A program made the position numbers and the translations under genes. The notes under the pieces were generated by a model. It saw only the letters and a program-made list of their open reading frames with translations. It was not told the DNA's origin and ran no database searches. From Chitinophagaceae bacterium (GTDB lineage: Bacteria > Bacteroidota > Bacteroidia > Chitinophagales > Chitinophagaceae): DNA of 7,613 bases. Location of the stretch: assembly GCA_947481355.1 (NCBI GenBank), contig CANKGM010000088.1:1-7613 (forward strand). Direction: 5' to 3'. Shown here piece after piece: positions 1 through 6,050 of the stretch; positions within the stretch are counted from its first letter, which is position 1, and every line of letters starts with the position of its first letter.

Positions 1-53
1 ACAGGATGAAAACTCAATGCAATCAAGCAGATAACTAATAATTTTTTTCTCAT
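1..53 (-). CDS. Possible 5' end of a divergent gene for an exported protein (partial, runs off left edge)
   Basis: On the minus strand an ATG at 53-51 opens a frame that stays free of stops to the window edge (17 complete codons). It reads MRKKLLVICLIALSFHP, a good match to the start of a Sec signal peptide: basic n-region RKK, then a hydrophobic stretch. No Shine-Dalgarno site is visible, which is normal for this kind of genome. The mature protein lies outside the window, so no function can be given. The gene would be divergent from the membrane-protein gene at 223, making 54-222 a shared upstream region. Caution: 17 codons is short, and AT-rich DNA easily yields Lys/Leu/Ile-rich frames by chance. 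Confidence 0.42.
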   Translation of the reverse strand, partial: MRKKLLVICLIALSFHP

Positions 54-184
54 TCGGTTGAATTTTAATGGACTCGAATTCAAGCTGCAAAGGCAAGTTG
101 ATGATTTAGTGAATGTATAAAATTAGACTCATTAAATCAACTAGATTTCTTGCATCGCAGTACAATGATATTCACAAAGTATTT

Positions 185-192
185 TATCTTTA
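185..192 (+). promoter_or_regulatory. Weak candidate -7 element upstream of the DUF1295 gene
   Basis: TATCTTTA resembles the Bacteroidota -7 consensus TAnnTTTG, with one mismatch at the last base. It is 30 bp before the ATG at 223, giving a plausible leader of about 25 nt. No TTTG -33 element is seen 19-21 bp upstream, so the call is weak. The rest of 54-222 holds no ORF, RNA gene or clear repeat that I can recognise. Confidence 0.2.
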
Positions 193-222
193 GCAACCAA
201 TTCTGACAAAAAATTACATGGA

Positions 223-1149
223 ATGAAATCAACGATTCGCTTTCTGATGGCAACTGTTATTCTACTCCCAGTGGCTGCCTATTTTCTTGGAACACCTCCA
301 AATGATACACAACTAAGTATTCTAAAAAGCACCGCATGGATTGTATTTGGCGTTATTGCCTATACATTTATAGTTGGACAACTAACAGGAAATAACTCCC
401 AAGTTGATAAACTTTGGAGCATTGTCCCAATTATATATGCATGGTATATGACTTACCTGAGCGGATGGAATGAACGTATGATACTCATGTCAGTGCTCGT
501 AACCATTTGGGGTGCCCGCCTAACCTATAACTTCGCACGACGTGGCGCCTATACATGGAAATTTTGGGAAGGAGAGGAAGACTACCGTTGGGAAATATTG
601 AGAAAAAAGCCTGGATTCAAAAATCCAATCGTTTGGATGATATTCAACCTCCTTTTTATTTGCTTCTACCAAAATGTACTAATCTTTCTTTTTACAATCC
701 CAATACTCAGTGCCTTAGCAACCCATACAAATGAAGTAGGAATTATAGATGGACTACTAGCGGGCTTATTCATTAGATTAGTTGTTCTTGAATTCCGAGC
801 AGACCAACAGCAGTATGATTTCCAAACAGAAAAATACCGCCGTATCAATACTGGCGAAGACCTTGGTAAATATGCCGATGGCTTTGTTTCAACTGGGCTA
901 TGGAGTAAGGTAAGACATCCGAACTATGCAGCAGAACAAGCCATCTGGATTACTTTCTATGCGATGAGTATTGCTGCTTCAGGCGAATGGCTCAACTGGA
1001 CAATAGCAGGATGTATTCTATTGGTAATACTATTCAAAGGAAGTGCAGATTTTTCTGAAGAAATATCTGCTTCAAAATACCCAGCGTATAAAGAATACCA
1101 AAAAAGAGTAGCCAGATTCATCCCAAAATGGAATAAAAAAAAGCAATAA
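223..1149 (+). CDS. DUF1295-family multi-pass membrane protein (steroid 5-alpha-reductase / ICMT-like)
   Basis: This 308-residue integral membrane protein has about seven or eight hydrophobic segments (roughly residues 7-23, 36-54, 66-80, 86-99, 136-165, 173-190, 238-252 and 258-272). Family marks are VDKLWSI..P..YAW near 61-74, WGARLTYNFARRG at 96-108, a conserved polar stretch ADQQQYDFQ..KY at 193-205, and the C-terminal GLWSKVRHPNYAAEQ at 225-239. The R-HPNY-x-x-E block is the conserved core shared with steroid 5-alpha reductases and isoprenylcysteine carboxyl methyltransferases, where it forms the cofactor site. Bacterial DUF1295 members have no firmly established reaction; a lipid or isoprenoid reductase or methyltransferase is the family-based guess. 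The start at 223 fits the first hydrophobic segment; an ATG at 219 is out of frame. It ends 75 bp before the next gene and is probably transcribed separately. Confidence 0.9.
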   Translation: MKSTIRFLMATVILLPVAAYFLGTPPNDTQLSILKSTAWIVFGVIAYTFIVGQLTGNNSQVDKLWSIVPIIYAWYMTYLSGWNERMILMSVLVTIWGARLTYNFARRGAYTWKFWEGEEDYRWEILRKKPGFKNPIVWMIFNLLFICFYQNVLIFLFTIPILSALATHTNEVGIIDGLLAGLFIRLVVLEFRADQQQYDFQTEKYRRINTGEDLGKYADGFVSTGLWSKVRHPNYAAEQAIWITFYAMSIAASGEWLNWTIAGCILLVILFKGSADFSEEISASKYPAYKEYQKRVARFIPKWNKKKQ

Positions 1150-1183
1150 AGTCAGGCTAATTAAATGTGGATATTTGTACAAT

Positions 1184-1206
1184 ATTCAGTTGCATAACAA
1201 CTGAAT
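1184..1206 (+). promoter_or_regulatory. Perfect 9-bp inverted repeat just upstream of the ATP-grasp operon
   Basis: ATTCAGTTG (1184-1192) and its exact reverse complement CAACTGAAT (1198-1206) are separated by a 5-nt loop, CATAA. The end lies 18 bp before the ATG at 1225. It is not followed by a T-run (the next bases are TAATATATA), so a rho-independent terminator is unlikely. A weak -7-like sequence GATATTTG at 1170-1177 would place transcription start close to the left arm, so the element could be an operator dyad or a hairpin at the 5' end of the mRNA. What is seen is the symmetry; the regulatory role is inference. Confidence 0.45.
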
Positions 1207-1224
1207 TAATATATACATTTATAT

Positions 1225-2373
1225 ATGCCAATTGCTCAGCAAAAAGACAACTTATCAACTTCTTGCCAATTCGCCTCCATTCCCAACGATGAAGTATTCG
1301 TTCATGTTCTAGCACCCTATCTTGAAACATCAGACGACAACATTAATTACTACTACGATTTTTCTCAAAGCATAGCAGAGTACACAAAAACATTCCAAGA
1401 ATTAAATATCCAATGGAAGTGGCAACCCGTTACCATGTTAACTTTCCATGATGTCATTGATAAGATTGCAGAAGAAAAAAATGCAACAGGAAAACTTCCC
1501 ATAATATTAAATCTATGTGATGGTGATGAAATTAATGGCACCCCTGGAATTTCAGTTGTCAAAAAACTTCACGAAAAAGAACTAGTCTATACAGGTTCAG
1601 ATGAACATTTTTACCGCATAACTACATCGAAAATACCGATGAAGAAAGCATTCGATGATGCAGGTGTATCAACTGCAAAATGGGAAAGCATCCAATCAAT
1701 AGATCACGAGATCAATGGCATCTTTTATGACCTTGGCTCTCCCATCATCCTTAAACCATCTGTATCCGGTGGTAGCATGGGCGTTGGAATCAAAAATGTA
1801 GTTGAAAATAAAGAAGCTCTTGAAGATCAAGTCAAATTAATGTTTAAAGGATACCGAGGCTGGGATCTTTCTATCGATGGTATAGTTGCAGAACAATATA
1901 TTTCAGGAAGGGAATTCACCACCATGATCACGGGCTCAGCACAATTCCCTGAGCTATGCAAAGTATACAAACCTGTTGAACGCGTCTTTCATGCTTCACT
2001 TCCCGACAATGAAAAATTTTTATCATTCGATCGGCTATGGGAAATTTATGAAGATGAGACCCCAATGCCAGGCAATGATAATTTTTATGAATACAAAGAA
2101 GTTGACGCTACGTTAACCATCGCTATACAAGAATTAAGCCTTGCTGCTTATAAATCAGTTGGCGGAACCGGCTATACTCGCGTTGATATACGAATGGATG
2201 AAAAAACAGGCAGACTATTTATTCTTGAAGTAAATGCACAATGTGGCTTAAGCGAGGATGAAGATTATACATCTATCGGAGCAATCCTTCGGGTAAATAA
2301 TACAAGCTTCACCCAAATGATTACAGAAGTCATTCAAGATGCCCTCATCAGAAAAGCAACAAAATGGGATTAA
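1225..2373 (+). CDS. ATP-grasp ligase, D-alanine-D-alanine ligase-like (substrate unknown)
   Basis: This 382-residue cytoplasmic protein has the Ddl-type ATP-grasp layout. The N-terminal domain contains NLCDGDEINGTPG (96-108, at the place of the Ddl HGxxGEDG loop) and YTGS (122-125). The ATP-grasp core contains ILKPSVSGGSMGVG (175-188; Lys177 and a Gly-rich loop), AEQYISGREFT (222-232; nucleotide-binding Glu223), YTRVDIR (317-323; Asp321) and LEVNAQCGLS (334-343; metal ligands Glu335 and Asn337). These residues predict an ATP-dependent carboxylate-amine ligase acting through an acyl phosphate. True Ddl has NTxPG after the metal-binding Glu, whereas this protein has NAQCG, so a role in making D-Ala-D-Ala for the cell wall is doubtful. 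The ATG at 1225 is the first in the frame; no Shine-Dalgarno site is seen. The stop overlaps the next gene by 10 bp, indicating translational coupling with the ATP-grasp-SET fusion. Confidence 0.88.
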   Translation: MPIAQQKDNLSTSCQFASIPNDEVFVHVLAPYLETSDDNINYYYDFSQSIAEYTKTFQELNIQWKWQPVTMLTFHDVIDKIAEEKNATGKLPIILNLCDGDEINGTPGISVVKKLHEKELVYTGSDEHFYRITTSKIPMKKAFDDAGVSTAKWESIQSIDHEINGIFYDLGSPIILKPSVSGGSMGVGIKNVVENKEALEDQVKLMFKGYRGWDLSIDGIVAEQYISGREFTTMITGSAQFPELCKVYKPVERVFHASLPDNEKFLSFDRLWEIYEDETPMPGNDNFYEYKEVDATLTIAIQELSLAAYKSVGGTGYTRVDIRMDEKTGRLFILEVNAQCGLSEDEDYTSIGAILRVNNTSFTQMITEVIQDALIRKATKWD

Positions 2374-3758
2374 AAGTCTGCGTACTACAACCTGATTATT
2401 CTACCTCAAATGTTGACTACCAATATTATGATCCACCACGTGATCTATCAAGACTATTACCTGATGCACATATAGATCATGTTTCACTTAATAAGTTAAC
2501 GACCTACAAACAATTATTAGCCTTAAAAAATAAAGGCTATGATATATTTGTCAACCTCTGTGAAGGATACCTCGAATGGGAGGTGCCGTCCATAGATGTA
2601 ATTCAAACACTTGAATTATTAAATCTTCCTTATACTGGTCCAACTGCTACATTATATGATCCCAGTAAAGAATTAATGAAATACGTGGCATATTGCGAAG
2701 GAGTTAAAACGCCATCCTATCATTTAATATCTTCTTTCCAACAAGGGCAAGTCATTGCAAAAGAAACAAGCTTTCCAATGTTCTTAAAGCCTTCTAAAGC
2801 GGGCGATAGTTTAGGGATTGATCATGCATCCCTTGTAAATACTAAAGAAGAATTCATTAACAAAGCAAGTTCACTTTTACTTGAATATCCTGAAATACTT
2901 GCAGAGGAATATATAAAAGGGAGGGAGTTCACCGTCTTGGTTGCAGCCAACTCAGACGGCAGAACGAGTACAAGTTTCAAACCCGTTGAATATATATTCC
3001 CTGAAGGCTTTGCATTCAAAACATACTCGCTGAAAACATCAGCACTTCATCCAGGAGCTAACATCCCATGCAATGATGCAAATCTTGAAAAAGCACTGCG
3101 CTATGCATCAGAAAGAATTTTCAAATGCTTTAGCGGTAAAGGATATGCACGCCTTGACTTTAGGGTTAATGAACACAATGAAGTATACTTTCTTGAAATC
3201 AATTTCACCTGCTCCGTTTTTTATTCAGATGGATTAGAAGGTTCAGCTGATTATATTTTGAAATACGATGGAATTGGGCACTCCGGATTCTTAAAGCATA
3301 TAATAGATGAGGGCATATCTAGGCATCAACGTAAACAAAAACCTTATCAAATAAAAGGAAATTCCATTGCAGGGTATGGCATCTATGCAACAAAAAATAT
3401 TCCTGCTGGAGAACTTATTTATAGGGGAGAAGAAAGGGCACACCGAATTGTCACAAAAAAGCATGTTGACACATTTTGGAACGATGAAGAAAAATTAAAT
3501 TTTAGAAGATATGCATACCCATTAAGCAATGAAATATTTGCCATTTGGGATGAAGAGCCTAGCGACTGGGCTCCACAAAATCACAGTTGTGATGCTAACA
3601 CTGCATTCAGCGGATTGAATACCATTGCTGTAAAAAATATATCCCTTGGAGAAGAACTAACCCTCGATTACGCAAAATTCCTCGACAAAGAAATGGAACC
3701 TTTTCAATGCCAATGCGGAGCTCCTAACTGCAGGGGATTGATAAAGGGGGAATGCTGA
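2364..3758 (+). CDS. Fusion protein: ATP-grasp ligase domain plus C-terminal SET-domain methyltransferase
   Basis: This 464-residue protein has two catalytic modules. Residues 1-320 are a Ddl-like ATP-grasp unit, paralogous to the upstream gene: NLCEG (64-68), YTG (90-92), FLKPSKAGDSLG (140-151; Lys142), AEEYIKGREFT (180-190), YARLDFR (261-267; Asp265) and LEINFTCS (277-284; Glu278, Asn280). Residues 327-458 form a SET domain: AGYGIYATKNIPAGELI (336-352; SAM-binding start), NHSCDANT (406-413), ELTLDYA (431-437; presumed catalytic Tyr436), then post-SET CxCx4C (Cys449, Cys451, Cys456). With Cys409 of NHSC these can form the usual four-cysteine zinc site. SET enzymes methylate lysine side chains using S-adenosylmethionine. 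The ATP-grasp part should form an amide or peptide bond on an unknown substrate. The start ATG at 2364 lies inside the end of the upstream gene in another frame. The last Cys codon and the TGA fall in the first unit of the heptad repeat array. Confidence 0.88.
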   Translation: MGLKVCVLQPDYSTSNVDYQYYDPPRDLSRLLPDAHIDHVSLNKLTTYKQLLALKNKGYDIFVNLCEGYLEWEVPSIDVIQTLELLNLPYTGPTATLYDPSKELMKYVAYCEGVKTPSYHLISSFQQGQVIAKETSFPMFLKPSKAGDSLGIDHASLVNTKEEFINKASSLLLEYPEILAEEYIKGREFTVLVAANSDGRTSTSFKPVEYIFPEGFAFKTYSLKTSALHPGANIPCNDANLEKALRYASERIFKCFSGKGYARLDFRVNEHNEVYFLEINFTCSVFYSDGLEGSADYILKYDGIGHSGFLKHIIDEGISRHQRKQKPYQIKGNSIAGYGIYATKNIPAGELIYRGEERAHRIVTKKHVDTFWNDEEKLNFRRYAYPLSNEIFAIWDEEPSDWAPQNHSCDANTAFSGLNTIAVKNISLGEELTLDYAKFLDKEMEPFQCQCGAPNCRGLIKGEC

Positions 3759-3905
3759 ATGCTAGACGCTTGACGCTGAACGCTTGACGCTTTTCGCTGA
3801 ACGCTGGAGGCTCGACGCTGAACGGTGGACTCTTGGAACAAGTTTAATATAAAAATTAATCTCGCGAATCATGATATTCCAGCGCCAAGCGTTAAGCGCG
3901 CAGCG
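3753..3905. repeat. Heptanucleotide repeat array (CGCTNRA-like) with an inverted arm
   Basis: Eleven consecutive 7-bp units run from 3753 to 3829, all in register: TGCTGAA, TGCTAGA, CGCTTGA, CGCTGAA, CGCTTGA, CGCTTTT, CGCTGAA, CGCTGGA, GGCTCGA, CGCTGAA, CGGTGGA. CTCTTGG at 3830-3836 may be a decayed twelfth. Across an AT-rich core (3830-3877) that includes the short palindromes TCGCGA (3862-3867) and ATCATGAT (3868-3875) come four units on the opposite strand: TCCAGCG, CCAAGCG, TTAAGCG, CGCAGCG (3878-3905). The arms can pair imperfectly through their CGCT/AGCG cores into a long hairpin. There are no spacers, so this is not a CRISPR array. Similar short GC-richer intergenic repeats are familiar in Bacteroidota genomes from general knowledge; the function is unknown. 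The element ends 27 bp before the M28 peptidase start. Confidence 0.85.
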
Positions 3906-3932
3906 TTCTTTAAAAATTTATTACTTTTAATG

Positions 3933-5219
3933 ATGAAAAAAATAGTTTTACTCTCACTAATCCTTAGTGTCTCCGCCTCTTACGCACAAGAGTCATTGAA
4001 TGTTATCGATATAAAAGAAACCGAACGCATTGAAAGAACACTTTCATCTGATGAAATGGAAGGCAGAAGAACGTTTTCAGTAGGCAATGAAAAAGCAGCA
4101 CAATTTATAGCCAGTGAATTTGAAAAAACAGGATTGCAAAAATGGGGGAATGGCAATTCTTACCTGCAATCATTTTCAATGATCAAAGCAAAACCAGTTA
4201 ATCAAGACTATTCAATAGATGGCAAGGAAATAGATAAGAAAAACGTGATGCTCCTTTGTGCAACAAAAAACATAAGTGTAAATGAAAAATCAAATTACGA
4301 TATTGTTCAAGTAAGTAAGGGGATGAATTTTTTTAGGGAAATCATGAAATCACTTTCTGCTAAAAAAAATACACTAGTCATTGCAGATACATCATTCAGC
4401 AAACTATTTGGACGATTCACACAAATGGAGATGGATTTATTTTCTACCCAACCAAATGTGATTGTCATACTCGCTACAGACATTCCAAAAAAATTCAGCA
4501 TCAAAGCAACACAAGAAATAATTGAGCAACCATTATCTAATGTCGTCGGAATTATTCCAGGAAAATCAAAACCAAATGAATATGTAATATTCTCAGGTCA
4601 TTATGATCACCTTGGTATTAACAGTGCAAATATGGAAAACAATGACTCTATTTATAATGGAGCAAATGATGATGCTGCAGGCACTACTGCGATGATCATG
4701 TTATCTAAATACTACAAAGCCCTCAATAACAACGAAAGAACATTAATCTTTGCTGCATTTACCGCTGAAGAAGTTGGAGGATTTGGTGCTCAATATTTTT
4801 CAAAGCAATTTGATCCTGCCTCAGTGGTAGCGATGTTCAACATTGAAATGATTGGTACAGAAAGCAAGTGGGGTACAAACAGCGCCTACATTACGGGGTT
4901 TGACAAAACAGATATGGGTGCTATTCTTCAAAAGAATCTCACCAATACTAAATTTACTTTTTATCCAGATCCATACACTGACCAAAATCTATTTTATAGA
5001 TCAGACAATGCAACCTTAGCTAGACTCGGAGTTCCTGCCCATACTATTTCAACATCAAAAATGGATAGTGAACCTAATTATCATAAGGCAAGTGACGAAA
5101 TAGGAACCCTCAACTTAGAGAATATGACTGCGGTCATCCGCGCTATTGCACTAAGCGCAAAAGGAATAGTTGACGGGAAAGACACTCCTACTCGAGTTGA
5201 CACAAGTTCACTGAAATAA
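3933..5219 (+). CDS. Exported M28-family zinc metallopeptidase
   Basis: A 428-residue secreted or periplasmic peptidase with a Sec signal peptide MKKIVLLSLILSVSASYA, cleaved before QES. M28 zinc-site residues follow in order: SGHYDHLG (His223), GANDDAAG (bridging Asp246), FTAEEVGG (general base Glu279 and ligand Glu280), NIEMIG (Glu305, where M28 enzymes usually have Asp) and NYHKASDE (His384). The reaction is expected to be aminopeptidase-type removal of residues from peptides using two zinc ions; the substrate is unknown. Residues 20-190 form an N-terminal region that I do not recognise as a named domain. The frame is open back to a GTG at 3825 inside the heptad repeat, but that would put 36 extra residues before the signal peptide. 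ATG 3933 is chosen, with the adjacent ATG 3930 an equal alternative. No Shine-Dalgarno site is visible. It is separated from the upstream operon by the repeat array. Confidence 0.9.
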   Translation: MKKIVLLSLILSVSASYAQESLNVIDIKETERIERTLSSDEMEGRRTFSVGNEKAAQFIASEFEKTGLQKWGNGNSYLQSFSMIKAKPVNQDYSIDGKEIDKKNVMLLCATKNISVNEKSNYDIVQVSKGMNFFREIMKSLSAKKNTLVIADTSFSKLFGRFTQMEMDLFSTQPNVIVILATDIPKKFSIKATQEIIEQPLSNVVGIIPGKSKPNEYVIFSGHYDHLGINSANMENNDSIYNGANDDAAGTTAMIMLSKYYKALNNNERTLIFAAFTAEEVGGFGAQYFSKQFDPASVVAMFNIEMIGTESKWGTNSAYITGFDKTDMGAILQKNLTNTKFTFYPDPYTDQNLFYRSDNATLARLGVPAHTISTSKMDSEPNYHKASDEIGTLNLENMTAVIRAIALSAKGIVDGKDTPTRVDTSSLK

Positions 5220-5329
5220 ACTCAATCTATTTCAGACAGATTACAATCTATTAAAGTGTAGGTCTCTTCAAGAATTATATATTCATTAAGAATTCTAGTT
5301 CTACATTTAGTAAAATAATACCTCGTTGT

Positions 5330-6028
5330 ATGAATCTAAAAACTATATTAACTATTGCTTTATGTACTATTACACTAAGTAGTATCGCACAAAAAAGTTT
5401 TCTTGATATGCCTTACATCGAGGTAAATGGCTATGCCGATACATTAGTCACCCCGAATGAAATTTTCATCAAAATTATCATTTCAGAAACTGATACTAAA
5501 GACAGGGTTTCTATAGAAGAGCTCGAACGTAAAATGGTGGCCGGATTAAAACAATTAGGCATCAATACAGAAAAGGAATTAGCTACATCGAATATTCAAA
5601 GTAATTACCGCTATTACGTATTGAAACAAAAAGATGTCTTAAAATCAAAAGAATACCAATTGAAAGTAGGTGATGCTGTAACAGCGACAAAGGTATTTAT
5701 GAAACTTGAAGAGCTAGGTATTGCTAATACACAAATTGAAAAAGTTGGGCATAGTGAAATTGTGACTATTAGAAATAGCTGCAGAACAAAAGCCATCTTA
5801 AATGCAAAAGACAAAGCAATAGCATTAACAAAACCAATCAATCAAAATCTTGGTCCAGCGCTATTGATTTCTGACTACAGCAATGAAGGTGATGGTCAGG
5901 TTCAAGTAGAACGAACTGGTAATGTAAGAATGATGATGGCAGGGGCAGAAACAGCAGAGCTTCCTCAAATTGATTTTGAAAAAATACGCATAAGCCTTAC
6001 AGTCGCAGTAAAGTTTTTACTAAAGTAA
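5330..6028 (+). CDS. SIMPL (DUF541) domain protein, exported
   Basis: A 232-residue protein with an N-terminal signal peptide MNLKTILTIALCTITLSSIA, cleaved before QKS. The mature part is a SIMPL/DUF541 domain: it begins with IEVNGYADTLVTPNEIFIKI (30-49, the usual first strand pair with an x-G-x-A start), has a middle helix-rich stretch with SIEELERKM (61-69), and carries the typical RTKAILNAKDKAIALTKPI (152-170) followed by LGPALLISD (174-182). It ends in the strand ISLTVAVKFLL (221-231). SIMPL proteins are periplasmic or outer-surface oligomers of poorly defined function, in some bacteria linked to oxidative stress. The gene lies 110 bp downstream of the M28 gene and likely has its own promoter; TACATTTA at 5302-5309 is a weak -7-like match. 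It ends 22 bp before the convergent lipoprotein gene, with no obvious terminator between them. Confidence 0.88.
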   Translation: MNLKTILTIALCTITLSSIAQKSFLDMPYIEVNGYADTLVTPNEIFIKIIISETDTKDRVSIEELERKMVAGLKQLGINTEKELATSNIQSNYRYYVLKQKDVLKSKEYQLKVGDAVTATKVFMKLEELGIANTQIEKVGHSEIVTIRNSCRTKAILNAKDKAIALTKPINQNLGPALLISDYSNEGDGQVQVERTGNVRMMMAGAETAELPQIDFEKIRISLTVAVKFLLK

Positions 6029-6050
6029 CTAAAGAGGAAATACCTACCGA

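Noticed and set aside
666..848. Short antisense frames within the large genes, e.g. 666-848, 1365-1562, 2822-3019, 4307-4504, 5614-5841 (minus) and 6256-6444 (plus)
   Set aside because: Each lies entirely inside a well-supported gene on the other strand, shows no domain, signal peptide or start context, and is best explained as a shadow frame.
1184..1206. Rho-independent terminator of the DUF1295 gene
   Set aside because: The stem is only 3 of 9 GC pairs and is followed by TAATATATA, not a T-run.
1225..2373. Naming the first ATP-grasp gene ddl (cell-wall D-Ala-D-Ala ligase)
   Set aside because: The fold and ATP site match, but the NTxPG substrate signature is absent, the HGxxGEDG loop is altered, and the gene is coupled to an ATP-grasp-SET fusion and not to mur or fts genes.
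3753..3905. CRISPR array
   Set aside because: Units are only 7 bp, directly abutting, with no spacers and no cas genes nearby.
3825..3932. A GTG start that would lengthen the M28 peptidase by 36 residues
   Set aside because: It begins inside the heptad repeat array, translates the repeat and AT-rich core, and would move the clear signal peptide away from the N-terminus.
3753..5219. M28 peptidase as a third member of the ATP-grasp operon that processes its product
   Set aside because: The repeat array and about 175 bp separate them, the peptidase is exported while the ligases are cytoplasmic, and no shared signal links them; possible but unsupported.
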